DNA of 64,000 nt from Sporomusa termitida (GCF_007641255.1 NZ_CP036259.1:2356001-2420000); one strand, 5' to 3'; shown: positions 36,775 through 46,447, counted from the stretch's first letter. Program-made: numbers and translations. Notes: generated from the sequence alone by a model not told the origin.

Positions 36775-37368
36775 TTACGGCGATTTGGCTGTCACTCGCT
36801 TATTCAGCAGCTGCCGTGTGCAGTCAGGACAATAATCATGGGTCAATTCTGCCTCAGAATGTTCCCGTATATATTTTGAGATAGTAACCCATTCCCCGTT
36901 TTCATCACGAATATTATGGCAGGATGAGCAAATTGGAATAAGCCCGGAAAGCTCCGTAATTAGCGATATATCTTCAATAATCAAAATGGCTATCTTGTAT
37001 TGTTTGTACACAAGCGGCGCGGCTGTTACCTGTAAAGTAAATTCTGTTAACTTACCATCCTTGCCGGTTACAAATTTACCTTTCTGCCGGGAAACAGTTT
37101 GTCCATTAATAGCTAACAAAGCAGTGGCTCTAAGAATACAGTTTTCACAGTTGGCGGAAGAGCCACAGCCGTTTTTGGCATTCACACAATGCAGTATTTC
37201 CCCGCCACGGCGAAGAGTTCCCTCTGTTAATGGTGCCACACAAAACAATCTGCTTCCTTCGGGATTTATCGCATGCACGTAACCATCTGCAGCTGTCATA
37301 ATGATGCCGGCGGGAATGATTTGAAACAGAGTTTTAAAAAACTCATTATCTGCCAATAAGTCGAGCAT
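36775..37368 (-). CDS. Cys-rich PAS-domain protein
   Basis: A 197-residue soluble protein. An N-terminal PAS fold (FFKTLFQIIPAGIIMTAADG, HAINPEGSRLF) contains a Cys cluster, CVNAKNGCG then CENC, in the middle. The C-terminal tail CSSCHNIRDENGEWVTISKY ends with CPDC; this tail is known from the ends of many PAS/GAF sensors. There is no kinase, HTH or GGDEF output. The cysteines could bind a metal or act in redox sensing. The ATG at 37368 follows AAAGGA. It is upstream of the glyQ T-box. Confidence 0.82.
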   Translation of the reverse strand: MLDLLADNEFFKTLFQIIPAGIIMTAADGYVHAINPEGSRLFCVAPLTEGTLRRGGEILHCVNAKNGCGSSANCENCILRATALLAINGQTVSRQKGKFVTGKDGKLTEFTLQVTAAPLVYKQYKIAILIIEDISLITELSGLIPICSSCHNIRDENGEWVTISKYIREHSEAELTHDYCPDCTRQLLNKRVTAKSP

Positions 37369-37462
37369 TATACACATCCTTTCCTGTAAATATTGCAATA
37401 TTTTCAACATTTTTCCCTTTTTATCCTGCCGCCGGGTTCTGCCTGACTCCTGATTTTTAGAC

Positions 37463-37495
37463 AAAAAAAACACTCATTGCATTTCTCAATGAGTG
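37463..37495 (-). terminator. Terminator of the DUF4342 gene
   Basis: CACTCATTGAGAAATGCAAT followed by GAGTG, then eight T on the minus strand, forms a clear hairpin. Confidence 0.9.
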
Positions 37496-37545
37496 CCATC
37501 ACAGTTGTTTTACGAGGTATTACCTTTCCGGGCGTAGCTCAAGGC

Positions 37546-37995
37546 CTAATAAATATCCCGCGGATATTTATCTATTGCCGCTTCAGGTTCTTCCTGCTTG
37601 GCATCAGTCTGTTCCGTATCCTGCCCCCCCTGCCGCACCACTTCGATGGTGCAGCGCTTAAACACCGCAACCAATACACCCAAAGCAGCCAGCTGCGGCA
37701 ATACCACAGCACCGATAGCCCCCAGTGCTACCGGTATTTCAGCCAATACCCGCCCATCATGCTTGACACGAATCTTATTGACATTGCCTTCGCGGATCAG
37801 TTCTTTCACTTTGTCAATGACTTCATGCGAACGTACCGAGAATTCTTCTGTCCAGTTGGTTTTATTGTTATCTTCCAACTCGATAAGCGTTTCAATAACA
37901 TTGCCTGCATTGCGTTCTAAAGCCGCTTTGGCATCCCGGTAAGATACCCCTGTACGTTCACGGACCATATCAATTTTCTCTAAAGTAATCTCCAT
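37546..37995 (-). CDS. DUF4342 protein with UBA-like start
   Basis: A 149-residue protein. Residues 1-42 resemble a UBA/TS-N fold (VRERTGVSYRDAKAALERNA). A DUF4342 core follows (VKELIREGNVNKIRVKHDGR) and a hydrophobic segment (VVLPQLAALGVLVAVF) that may be membrane-associated. The tail is acidic. The function is unknown. It has its own terminator and sits between recO and the PAS gene. Confidence 0.8.
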   Translation of the reverse strand: MEITLEKIDMVRERTGVSYRDAKAALERNAGNVIETLIELEDNNKTNWTEEFSVRSHEVIDKVKELIREGNVNKIRVKHDGRVLAEIPVALGAIGAVVLPQLAALGVLVAVFKRCTIEVVRQGGQDTEQTDAKQEEPEAAIDKYPRDIY

Positions 37996-38054
37996 TTTGC
38001 ATAACCCCCAATAGTTTTGGGTTAGCTTCTCCTGATTACCAGACTATTATACCG

Positions 38055-38798
38055 CTATAAGTTATTAATTCTACGGATAAAGTCCAAGGATTTTAACGGA
38101 CGTTCCAACTGATACTTCACAAAACCATATAACAGCTGTTCAGCACTGGCCAGTATTTTAGCATTAACGGCAAACTGCCCCGGCTGAGATAAATCCATAG
38201 TTAACAATTTGTCTAAAAAATCTTTATCAGACTGCGCAAAGGTCGGTACGCCGGCTGGGCTGCAGGTCTTGCATACACCGCCGCCATCAGGGTAGCTAAA
38301 ACAGGCCGGCAAGGCCAAATCATGGCCGCAGCGAACACAACGCGCGTATTCAGGCTGAAATCCGGCAAACACCAGTAGGTGCCAGGAACCGGCCAGGGCG
38401 GCAATGCGGGGATTACGGGCTGCAAGCAAGTGGAATACGCTTAACAGCGTATCAAACACCGCCGGCTCCGCCTGGCGTTCCGGCCATAGCCCGGTTGTCA
38501 ATTCAACAATAAAATTGGCATACGCTAATCTGGTTAAATCTTCCCGAATTTGCCGGTATGAGCTTTGTAATTCACATTGCCTGATGGTATCCAGTCCTTT
38601 GCCGCCGGCAGCCATAGACAGATTTAAATGGGAGAAAGGCTGCAAACCACCACTCAGGCGGCTGCGCGGCTGACGTGCTCCATAGGCCATAGCGGTAACA
38701 ATTCCGTATTCACGGGAAAACAAAGTGACCATTCTGTCAGCAGCCCCCCAATCGCGCGCCGCCAACAGAATGGCTTCCGTTTGATACTCTACTGCCAT
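38055..38798 (-). CDS. recO: DNA repair protein RecO
   Basis: Recombination mediator that loads RecA with RecR. The 247-residue protein has an OB-fold start (AILLAARDWGAADRMVTLFS) and a zinc-binding CVRCG...CKTC. Its start overlaps the yqzL-like gene by 10 bases, as expected in the era-yqzL-recO group of Firmicutes. Confidence 0.95.
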   Translation of the reverse strand: MAVEYQTEAILLAARDWGAADRMVTLFSREYGIVTAMAYGARQPRSRLSGGLQPFSHLNLSMAAGGKGLDTIRQCELQSSYRQIREDLTRLAYANFIVELTTGLWPERQAEPAVFDTLLSVFHLLAARNPRIAALAGSWHLLVFAGFQPEYARCVRCGHDLALPACFSYPDGGGVCKTCSPAGVPTFAQSDKDFLDKLLTMDLSQPGQFAVNAKILASAEQLLYGFVKYQLERPLKSLDFIRRINNL

Positions 38799-38986
38799 CT
38801 GACCTCACGTAACTCACGTAATAAGTTATTCCAGTGATATTCTGGCACAGTTAATACTTCCACGGGTTCATCACCTGTTGATTCAAGCTGGCTGGCATCG
38901 GGATTCAGGCAGGCACGATAGGTAAGGTAAGCATCGATATTACCGGTACTGAAAAAAATCTCCCACATTGTTTCCCGTAATAACAC
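38789..38986 (-). CDS. YqzL-like small protein
   Basis: A 65-residue protein with the YqzL signature WEIFFSTGNIDAYLTYR near its start. The usual length is about 47, so the C-terminal part is longer. The GTG at 38986 has AAGGGA 9 bases upstream; the internal ATG at 38968 is the alternative. It overlaps recO by 10 bases. Function unknown. Confidence 0.75.
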   Translation of the reverse strand: MLLRETMWEIFFSTGNIDAYLTYRACLNPDASQLESTGDEPVEVLTVPEYHWNNLLRELREVRWQ

Positions 38987-39049
38987 TCGACATCATCCCT
39001 TCACTCTTGTATTAACAGGCAGGATCAGCCACAAACTTATTTAATTTAA

Positions 39050-40414
39050 TTATACCCCTTCTGCAGCTTCCAGGGGAAGCTGCGGTACAGCCTTGACTCT
39101 TACAATTCTAAAACCATTTACACGGAGTACCTCAAATGAATAATCGCCAATACTTACCTTGTCGCCAATTTCCGGACGGCGGCCTAACATACCAAAAATA
39201 TAGCCGCCCAGAGTATCCTCATCATGGTCTTCCAAACGGATATTCAGGAGTTCGGTTACATCATCCAGAAGAACCCGGCCATCAAACTCATAACTCCCGT
39301 CAGCCAGGCGCTGAATTTCGATATCTTCGATGGCATCATGTTCATCCTGAATGTCGCCGACAATCTCCTCAAGTACATCTTCAAGAGCGACTAAACCGGC
39401 AGTCCCGCCGTATTCATCGGCAACAACAGCCAAATGCGTACGCTTTCGCCGCATAACCTGTAAAAGGTGAGCGACAGACATTCCTTCCGGTACTACTAAT
39501 ATCTCCCGAACGACTGATGTTAAATCACGCTCGCTATGGGAAATCATGTCTAAATCCATCAGGTCACGAATATGAATCATGCCAATAATATGATCTTTAT
39601 CCTCGACACATAAGGGATACCGGGTATGTCCGGTCTCCCGCACAACTTTCATATTTTCGGCAAAGGTATCATCGGCAAACAGGCAGATCATATCCTGACG
39701 AGGCCGCATAATTTCTCTGGCCAGCCGGTCAGCAAAGTCAAAAACATTGTCTATAAGCTCACTTTCCATCTGATTGAGCACACCGCCGCGATGACTGGCA
39801 CTCACGATCATTCTTAATTCTTCTTCCGAATGAGTCAGATCAGCTTCATTGACAGTTTTCATCCCGAGTAGGCCTAAAATGGAACTGGCCGTACGGTTAA
39901 GTAATAAAATAACCGGGTAGCCAAGCTTATGAAAAAAATATAACGGCCATACACAGGCCAGAGCCACCTGTTCAGCCCGCTGAACAGCCATTGATTTTGG
40001 CACAAGTTCACCGAGCACAATGTGGAAAAAAATTATTATAATAAAGCCTATTGTCGTGCTTATCACGGTAATCAGCCATTCAGAAAGTGGCAGAAAGTTA
40101 AGTAAAAAAGGCTCTAATAACGCCGAAATTGCTGGTTCGCCTAACCAGCCGAGAGCCAGGGAGGCCACGGTAATGCCCAGTTGGGTCGCCCCGAGGTAGG
40201 TATCGAAAGAAGCGACTACTTTCAGCGCCAGTCTGGCATTGGCATTCCCCTGATGAGCCAGTTCTTCCAGTCTGGTTTTCCGGATTTTAACTAGTGAAAA
40301 CTCGGCCAGCACAAAAAAGCCATTGAGTAAAACCAGAAAAATGGCAGCCCCCAGTTTAACAAAACTGAATAAAGGCGAATCGATAACGCATCTCTCCCTA
40401 GTTATTGGAATCAT
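39050..40414 (-). CDS. CNNM/CorC-type transporter with CBS domains
   Basis: A 454-residue membrane protein: DUF21 (CNNM) with about four membrane segments, two CBS domains (residues about 200-330) and the CorC/HlyC domain at the end. VGDIQDEHDA is a typical block. Family members move Mg2+ or Na+. The start is uncertain: ATG 40414 has no clear ribosome site and lies inside the upstream gene's end; a site GGGAGAG occurs slightly later in the frame without a standard codon. Confidence 0.88.
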   Translation of the reverse strand: MIPITRERCVIDSPLFSFVKLGAAIFLVLLNGFFVLAEFSLVKIRKTRLEELAHQGNANARLALKVVASFDTYLGATQLGITVASLALGWLGEPAISALLEPFLLNFLPLSEWLITVISTTIGFIIIIFFHIVLGELVPKSMAVQRAEQVALACVWPLYFFHKLGYPVILLLNRTASSILGLLGMKTVNEADLTHSEEELRMIVSASHRGGVLNQMESELIDNVFDFADRLAREIMRPRQDMICLFADDTFAENMKVVRETGHTRYPLCVEDKDHIIGMIHIRDLMDLDMISHSERDLTSVVREILVVPEGMSVAHLLQVMRRKRTHLAVVADEYGGTAGLVALEDVLEEIVGDIQDEHDAIEDIEIQRLADGSYEFDGRVLLDDVTELLNIRLEDHDEDTLGGYIFGMLGRRPEIGDKVSIGDYSFEVLRVNGFRIVRVKAVPQLPLEAAEGV

Positions 40415-40982
40415 TACAGCGGGGCATGATGGCCCCGGCTGTAATAACATATTGCAGTGCACTTTCGCTGGTTACGTCTAAAGGTATTATATCCCGCCTG
40501 GGTATAAGAATATTAAAGCCGGAGGTTAGGTTTAAGCTCATGGGAATAAATACGCAAACATGATCTTCAGAAAATTGAGCAGCCAGCGGTGCTGATAATT
40601 CGGGCATAACAAAGCCGAGTGTCTTCACGCCTGGATGGGGATAAGGAACCAGCACTGCATTTTCCAGCAGTTTTTGTGATTCAAATACGGCTGTTGATAT
40701 TTGTTTGACACTATTATAAATAAATTTTACTACAGGTATAGAACCTACCACTTGCTCACAATAACCAATTAATTTTTTTGAAATCCAGTGAGAGGATAAC
40801 CAGCCAATAAACACAATCAAACACAAAACAACCGCCAGGGCTAAACCGGGAAAATGAATCGGAAGGTATTGCCCTAACAACAGCTCTGTAAACGCAAAGA
40901 TATTAACGACCACAACTGCCGTAAGCGCAATTGGTACAATAACAATCAGACCATTAACAAAATATTTATAAAACCACTTCAT
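40398..40982 (-). CDS. DUF502 membrane protein
   Basis: A 194-residue protein with two membrane segments (NGLIVIVPIALTAVVVVNIF and LALAVVLCLIVFIGWLSSHW) and the family block IPVVKFIYNSVKQI. The function is unknown. The ATG at 40982 follows AGGTGA. It overlaps the end of the CNNM gene start region, suggesting a shared transcript. Confidence 0.88.
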   Translation of the reverse strand: MKWFYKYFVNGLIVIVPIALTAVVVVNIFAFTELLLGQYLPIHFPGLALAVVLCLIVFIGWLSSHWISKKLIGYCEQVVGSIPVVKFIYNSVKQISTAVFESQKLLENAVLVPYPHPGVKTLGFVMPELSAPLAAQFSEDHVCVFIPMSLNLTSGFNILIPRRDIIPLDVTSESALQYVITAGAIMPRCNDSNN

Positions 40983-41039
40983 GAATTCAAACTCACCTCT
41001 CCTTACAAATGATACCATTAAGCAGCGTTTTGGTCAATA

Positions 41040-41112
41040 AATAAGAAAAGACTTGGCTTGTACCAAGTCCTTCCGGGCGCCGGCAGTCGTTCCTGCCATG
41101 ATCAGCAAGGGC
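41040..41112. repeat. Palindromic repeat, family 2
   Basis: ATAAGAAAAGACTTGGCTTG, CCAAGTCC, CGCCGGCAGTCGTTC and ATGATCAGCAAG match the copy at 14183-14262 in order. It lies between era and the DUF502 gene. Confidence 0.78.
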
Positions 41113-41162
41113 CATAGTTTCTGAGGCTGCCGCCTGGCGGTAGCCCCAGAAACCTGCCTCAC

Positions 41163-42056
41163 TTAGTCGAAGCCGTAACTTTTTAATACATTCGCCCGGT
41201 TACGCCAGTCCTTTTTGACTTTAACCCATAGATCCAGATAAACCTTCGAGCCTAAAAGATTTTCAATATCGGCGCGGGCAAACCGGCCTATATCTTTAAG
41301 CAGGTGCCCGCCGGCACCGATAACAATGCCTTTCTGCGAATCGCGCTCCACATAGATGACCGCTCGGACGTATAGGTCATCATTAGCTCTGGTGGCAATT
41401 TCCTCAATGTCAACAAGAATTGCGTGGGGAATCTCCTCTTTAGTCAAATGCAGCACTTTTTCCCTGATTAGTTCGGCAATAACCAGACGTTCAGGCTGGT
41501 CGGTGATCATATCTTCCGGATAATACTGAGGCCCTGGTTCAAGAAAGGTCTTGATCTCACCAATCAGCCCGGCAAAATTAGTATGGTCCAAAGCCGAGAT
41601 CGGTACTACCGCCGCAAATTGAAACTGGGAAGTGTATTTTTCAATAATAGCGAACAATTTAGGTTTATCGATCCGGTCTATCTTGTTCACGGCCAGAATG
41701 ACAGGGGTACGGACATTGGCTAACTGCTCCAGAATATACCGCTCGCCTGGTCCTATTGCGGCGGTGACATCAACCACAAATAAAATAACATCAACGTCCC
41801 GTAACGAGCCTTCGGCCTCCTTCAGCATATATTCGCCCAGCTTATGCTTAGGTTTATGAATGCCCGGGGTATCTATAAACAAAATTTGCGCATCAGCCTG
41901 GGTGAGCACACCCATAATCTTATTTCTCGTCGTTTGTGGTTTATCAGACATGATGGCAATTTTTTGCCCGATTAAATTATTCATTAACGTTGATTTACCG
42001 ACATTAGGCCGGCCAATCACGGCTACAAAACCTGATTTATAGTTTTCCTTATCCAC
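41163..42056 (-). CDS. era: Ribosome-assembly GTPase Era
   Basis: GTPase that binds 16S rRNA 3' end during 30S assembly. The 297-residue protein has GRPNVGKST, DTPGIHKP, NKID and a C-terminal KH domain (GAGGHLLKDIG). The start is GTG at 42056. It follows cdd. Confidence 0.97.
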   Translation of the reverse strand: MDKENYKSGFVAVIGRPNVGKSTLMNNLIGQKIAIMSDKPQTTRNKIMGVLTQADAQILFIDTPGIHKPKHKLGEYMLKEAEGSLRDVDVILFVVDVTAAIGPGERYILEQLANVRTPVILAVNKIDRIDKPKLFAIIEKYTSQFQFAAVVPISALDHTNFAGLIGEIKTFLEPGPQYYPEDMITDQPERLVIAELIREKVLHLTKEEIPHAILVDIEEIATRANDDLYVRAVIYVERDSQKGIVIGAGGHLLKDIGRFARADIENLLGSKVYLDLWVKVKKDWRNRANVLKSYGFD

Positions 42057-42062
42057 TGCTGG

Positions 42063-42455
42063 TCACCGTCTTTTCTCAATATCACTTTTATTAAAACTGA
42101 AGGGTAGCAGTTCCGCCAAGGTATGCGTTCGCTGCCGGCCTCGCAAATTGACCAAAATAATTTTCTCTATATTAAACTCAGCCATTACCTGCCGGCAGGC
42201 ACCACACGGCGATACCGGTTCCGGTGTATCGGCGGCGACAGCAATGGCCACAATTTCCGTTTCTCCCTCTGATATGGCTTTGAAAACAGCAGTACGTTCA
42301 GCACAGTTTGCTAAGCCATAAGCGGCATTTTCGATATTGCAGCCGCTATAAATCCGCCCGCTTGCCCCCAAAACAGCCGCCCCTACTTTAAAATTGGAAT
42401 ATGGGGCATAGGCTTTTTCCCGGGCCTTAAGAGCACTTTTAACAAGCTCTTCCAC
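42063..42455 (-). CDS. cdd: Cytidine deaminase
   Basis: Pyrimidine salvage enzyme, 130 residues. It carries CNIENAAYG and CAERTAVFKA plus the zinc ligand CGACRQ. The GTG start at 42455 is preceded by GGTGGGAA. Eleven bases separate it from dgkA. Confidence 0.96.
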   Translation of the reverse strand: MEELVKSALKAREKAYAPYSNFKVGAAVLGASGRIYSGCNIENAAYGLANCAERTAVFKAISEGETEIVAIAVAADTPEPVSPCGACRQVMAEFNIEKIILVNLRGRQRTHTLAELLPFSFNKSDIEKRR

Positions 42456-42466
42456 GCTATTCCCAC

Positions 42467-42814
42467 CTATTTCAGCAATTTTTCCCCGAATAAAACAACG
42501 CCAACTCCCAGGGCCGTGATTGCCTGCACTAACACGGCGCCGGCCGCAACATCTTTAGCCACCTTGGCCAAAGGATGAACTTCAGGTGAGATTTTATTAA
42601 TGACAGTCTCAATCGCGGTGTTAAACATTTCGGCGGTAATGACACCGGCAATCGTCAGCAATAAAACAGCCTGTTCCAAAGTGCTAAAATCCAGCCGCCA
42701 GGCTAAGCCCAGAGCCGCCAGGGCCGCAGTCAAATGAATTTGCATATGGCGTTCCCGGCAGACACAGTGGATAATACCAGCCATTGCATATTTAAAAGCA
42801 GCTAATACTCTCAT
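42467..42814 (-). CDS. dgkA: Diacylglycerol/undecaprenol kinase
   Basis: A 115-residue integral membrane lipid kinase with the signature EMFNTAIETVINKI and about three membrane segments. In Gram-positive relatives it phosphorylates undecaprenol. Positioned between ybeY and cdd as in Bacillus. Confidence 0.94.
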   Translation of the reverse strand: MRVLAAFKYAMAGIIHCVCRERHMQIHLTAALAALGLAWRLDFSTLEQAVLLLTIAGVITAEMFNTAIETVINKISPEVHPLAKVAKDVAAGAVLVQAITALGVGVVLFGEKLLK

Positions 42815-42825
42815 ATAACTGTTGG

Positions 42826-43314
42826 TTACTGGTCCCGGGTAATACCCAGAAGGGTTAACACATATTCTTCTTCCTGTCTCATCTCCGCCTGGTCCGCCGG
42901 CAGCTCATGGTCATACCCCAGGAGGTGCAGCATACCATGAACTGTGAGATAAGCCAATTCCCGTTCCAGGCTGTGCCCGAATTCTTCCGCCTGCCGGGCA
43001 GCCGTGTCCAGGGAGATGATGATATCGCCAAGTAGGATTTCAAGCTCAGCCGGCGCTGTGGTAATTTCCGGTTCATGCTCACCGTCACACTGCTCCTGCA
43101 TAGCAAAAGACAATACATCAGTAGGCGTATCTTTACCACGGTACCGGCGATTAAGTCCGTGGATATAAGCATCATTTGTCAAGACAACGCTGACCTCAGC
43201 CTGTGGTTCCAGCCCGTAAACCTCAGCCGCCTTATTTAGTACCTGCCTCAGCATTTGTTCCATTACCGGCGTTACTGTCGTCTTTTCCTGTTGATTGCTT
43301 ATTACTATTTCCAT
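42826..43314 (-). CDS. ybeY: rRNA maturation endonuclease YbeY
   Basis: Metal-dependent endoribonuclease in 16S rRNA maturation. The 162-residue protein has the catalytic HGMLHLLGYDHE. The first 83 bases overlap the end of pgpH in another frame. A shorter start at 43263 would remove the normal N-terminal strand, so the long form is preferred. Confidence 0.95.
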   Translation of the reverse strand: MEIVISNQQEKTTVTPVMEQMLRQVLNKAAEVYGLEPQAEVSVVLTNDAYIHGLNRRYRGKDTPTDVLSFAMQEQCDGEHEPEITTAPAELEILLGDIIISLDTAARQAEEFGHSLERELAYLTVHGMLHLLGYDHELPADQAEMRQEEEYVLTLLGITRDQ

Positions 43315-45415
43315 TTTTGGCCTTTCTCCTTTCCAGCTCTTTTAAAGCCTCAGGGTATTCAAGCCGGGTATGGAACATACTGGACAGTAATCTAATATAG
43401 ACATCACCAATTACCTTCAGATCCCTTAAGGTAAGATTACAATCATCCAACTGACCATCCTGCAGCCTCTCTCTGATCATTTTGCGAACCGTAGCCTCAA
43501 TCCGGTTCACGTTAGGTTTGTTGATTGACCGCACAGCCGCCTCACAGGCATCAGCCAGCATGACCAGGGCGGCCTCTTTAGTCTGGGGTGCCGGACCTTC
43601 ATAGCGAAAATCGTCTTCCATCATACATTCGCCATGTTCATTTTCCGTAGCCCGTTTATAAAAATAGGAAACTAACGTAGTTCCATGATGCTGCTCAATA
43701 ATATCTGTTATTACTTGCGGCAATTTGTAATCACGGCACAGGTCGAGTCCATCTTTAATATGGGAAGTGACAATTAATGTACTTAACGAAGGCGCCAGCT
43801 TGTCATGCGGGTTTTCACAGCCGGCCTGATTTTCTATAAAAAAATAGGGTCTTTTGATTTTGCCGATATCATGGTAATAGGCACCTACCCGGACAATAAC
43901 CGGATCCGCCCCTACCGTAACCGCAGCTGTTTCGGCCAGATTGCCGACAAGAACGCTGTGATGATAGGTTCCCGGCGCATCCAATAACAGACGCTGTAAT
44001 AACGGATGGTTAGGTTTGGCCAGATCAAGTAATTTAATGGGGGTGGTAATATTAAAGGCATGTTCAAGGTAAGGCAGCAACCCGGTAGTAATTACAGCGG
44101 AAGCAATGCCGCTGATGGCCCCAAACAAACACTGAACCAAAACCACGGTTCCCTCAAGCTGCTGGATAAGCCCGGTAGAGCCAATTACCAGAAAATTAAT
44201 TGCCCCAATGGAAACGCCGGCTTTAATCAGACTGTAACCATGAGCCATTTTGGTTACACTGTATACCCCGGCCATACCGCCAACCAGGGCAGCGGCAACG
44301 GCTCTTAAATCATGGTCCACAATCACACCGAAAAACATGGCCATAATCACGCTAACCACAAGCCCTACCCGGCTGTCAATAAGAATAGCGGTTAACAGGG
44401 CCCCGGCTGCAACCGGGGCGGCAAAATCGGAGTAGTAATGTGCCATTTTGCCAAGCAGCATAGTAACCAGAATGATTAAACCCAGTAACAGTAAATGCAT
44501 GTCATTTTGATAGACCCGCAAAGCAAAGTTATACAAGTACCCCAGGGAGATACCCATGATCAACAACACATAAATTGCCAGTCCCAGAATCCGTACCTCA
44601 CTTACGTTGCCGGCATATAAGCCCAGTTCTTCCATGACATGGATCTGTTCGGCTGTCACTACATCACCCCGCCGGACCAATACCTGGCCTTTCTTGACGG
44701 TTTCCCGGACAGATTCAATACTAGCGAGAGCTGACTGTTTGCGTTTATCTGTCTCACGCACATTTAAGATAAAATTCGGACGAATCAGGGTTTGGGCAAT
44801 ACCGGCCACTACCGCTTCCGCGTTTTTACCAAGCCCCAGTTCTTCCGCTTCCAGTACTACCTGTTTGCGGGCAATATCCAGATCATCATCCCGGATGCCG
44901 CGCTGGAGATATTTGCTCAGTATCGACTTAGTATACTCCTCGGTTTTTACCAGTCCGGCCTCCTCTAAATTAGCCAGACCTGCTACTACGGAACTTGACA
45001 GTGTCAAGGGTAATTCGTGCGTGAGCCGCTGTACTTTTTGTTCATTGGTTGCTTGTGTTTTATCGGCCTGAATCAACCGGGCCACATGGAAAATAGCCTT
45101 GACCTCCTCCTCAGCCTTGGCCATGACAGCGACATCAAGATCATACACATTGGCCACACTGGCCATAACTTCCATTTCCAGTTTTTTAGTCTTGGCATTA
45201 TCCACATAAGATACTGTTCTTGGTGCAATTACATCCCGGTCGCTCACTTGTCCAATTTGCAGCGATACTTTTTCCGGAATAAAATCGGTTGACAAAGACA
45301 GCATATAAAGGCCAAAGAAAAGCACCAGCAACACGATCCTGCGTACTAAGGGCCGGGTATGTATACTCCCCGGCTGAATAAATAATTCACGCAACCTGTT
45401 ATGTACCGACATCAT
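43232..45415 (-). CDS. pgpH: Membrane HD phosphohydrolase PgpH (7TMR-HDED)
   Basis: A 727-residue membrane enzyme that degrades c-di-AMP in other Firmicutes. An N-terminal membrane anchor and a large extracytoplasmic 7TMR-HDED region come first, then about seven membrane segments, then a cytoplasmic HD domain with HHSVLVGNLAE, YHDIGK and HHGTTLVSYF. ATG at 45415 is chosen because GGAG lies 9 bases upstream; frames to 45436 exist. A likely partner of the c-di-AMP riboswitch at 8.3 kb. Confidence 0.93.
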   Translation of the reverse strand: MMSVHNRLRELFIQPGSIHTRPLVRRIVLLVLFFGLYMLSLSTDFIPEKVSLQIGQVSDRDVIAPRTVSYVDNAKTKKLEMEVMASVANVYDLDVAVMAKAEEEVKAIFHVARLIQADKTQATNEQKVQRLTHELPLTLSSSVVAGLANLEEAGLVKTEEYTKSILSKYLQRGIRDDDLDIARKQVVLEAEELGLGKNAEAVVAGIAQTLIRPNFILNVRETDKRKQSALASIESVRETVKKGQVLVRRGDVVTAEQIHVMEELGLYAGNVSEVRILGLAIYVLLIMGISLGYLYNFALRVYQNDMHLLLLGLIILVTMLLGKMAHYYSDFAAPVAAGALLTAILIDSRVGLVVSVIMAMFFGVIVDHDLRAVAAALVGGMAGVYSVTKMAHGYSLIKAGVSIGAINFLVIGSTGLIQQLEGTVVLVQCLFGAISGIASAVITTGLLPYLEHAFNITTPIKLLDLAKPNHPLLQRLLLDAPGTYHHSVLVGNLAETAAVTVGADPVIVRVGAYYHDIGKIKRPYFFIENQAGCENPHDKLAPSLSTLIVTSHIKDGLDLCRDYKLPQVITDIIEQHHGTTLVSYFYKRATENEHGECMMEDDFRYEGPAPQTKEAALVMLADACEAAVRSINKPNVNRIEATVRKMIRERLQDGQLDDCNLTLRDLKVIGDVYIRLLSSMFHTRLEYPEALKELERRKAKNGNSNKQSTGKDDSNAGNGTNAEAGTK

Positions 45416-45473
45416 CTGTTTCAACTCCATACACATCTATTCAGCATTATGAATAACGGCCGAATAGACATTC

Positions 45474-46424
45474 TTACTCTTGATTGTAATGTTCGTAAGC
45501 CTGGATGATTCGGCTGACTATCTCATGTCTCACTACATCGCTTTCGTTCAAATGGAGTACTGCAATACCTTGCGTTCCCGCCAGCACCGCCTGGGCATGT
45601 TTAAGTCCCGATTGCACGCCTCGTGGCAAATCAATTTGGGTTATATCACCAGTGACAACCATTTTTGAGCCAAACCCCATTCGGGTTAGAAACATCTTCA
45701 TTTGCTCGGCAGTTGTATTTTGGGCTTCATCCAGAATGATAAAAGCATCTTCCAGTGTCCGTCCCCGCATATAGGCCAGGGGTGCCACCTCGATTATATT
45801 TTTAGCCATATACTTTTGTACAGTTTCGGCGCCCATAATGTCATACATGGCATCATACAACGGCCGTAAGTACGGATCAATCTTTTCCTGTAAATCACCA
45901 GGCAAAAAACCAAGTTTCTCGCCGGCTTCCACTGCCGGCCGCGTCAGAATTATTCTTTCCACATGTTTGTTTTTTAAGGAAAATACTGCCATCGCCACAG
46001 CAAGATAAGTTTTCCCGGTTCCGGCAGGTCCTATTCCAAAGGTAATGTAATTGTGGCGAATGGCCTCTAAGTACTGACTTTGTCCCAGGGTTTTTGGCTT
46101 AAGATGACGCCCCCGGGCTGTTACAAGCACTGTATCAGAAAACATTTGGTGCAGATAATCGGCCTGACCTGCCATAATCATGCGCAGGCTATATCTGACA
46201 TCATGGTTTGTTACCGGATTTCCCTCGCGATACAGATAGATAAGCTCGTGAAACACACGCATAATTTGATCAACTTCAGCCGCTTCGCCATCAAGAATTA
46301 CTTCTGTTCCCCTGGCAGTTATTCCGCTGGCAAAGTGTTGGCCAATCAACCCCAGATACTCGTCATTTCTGCCTAAAACAGCTACGGCTTCTTTTGTGTC
46401 GGCAAAGCTAATCCGCTTTTCCAA
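45474..46424 (-). CDS. PhoH-like ATPase
   Basis: A 316-residue ATPase with GPAGTGKTYLAVAMA (Walker A) and AFIILDEAQN (Walker B). The N-terminal part is the PhoH-associated KH-like region. The exact role, probably RNA-related, is unresolved. Start TTG at 46424 behind AGGGGG. Placed before pgpH and ybeY, as in Bacillus. Confidence 0.93.
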   Translation of the reverse strand: MEKRISFADTKEAVAVLGRNDEYLGLIGQHFASGITARGTEVILDGEAAEVDQIMRVFHELIYLYREGNPVTNHDVRYSLRMIMAGQADYLHQMFSDTVLVTARGRHLKPKTLGQSQYLEAIRHNYITFGIGPAGTGKTYLAVAMAVFSLKNKHVERIILTRPAVEAGEKLGFLPGDLQEKIDPYLRPLYDAMYDIMGAETVQKYMAKNIIEVAPLAYMRGRTLEDAFIILDEAQNTTAEQMKMFLTRMGFGSKMVVTGDITQIDLPRGVQSGLKHAQAVLAGTQGIAVLHLNESDVVRHEIVSRIIQAYEHYNQE

Positions 46425-46447
46425 ATAAGTAGTGCCCCCTAATTCTG

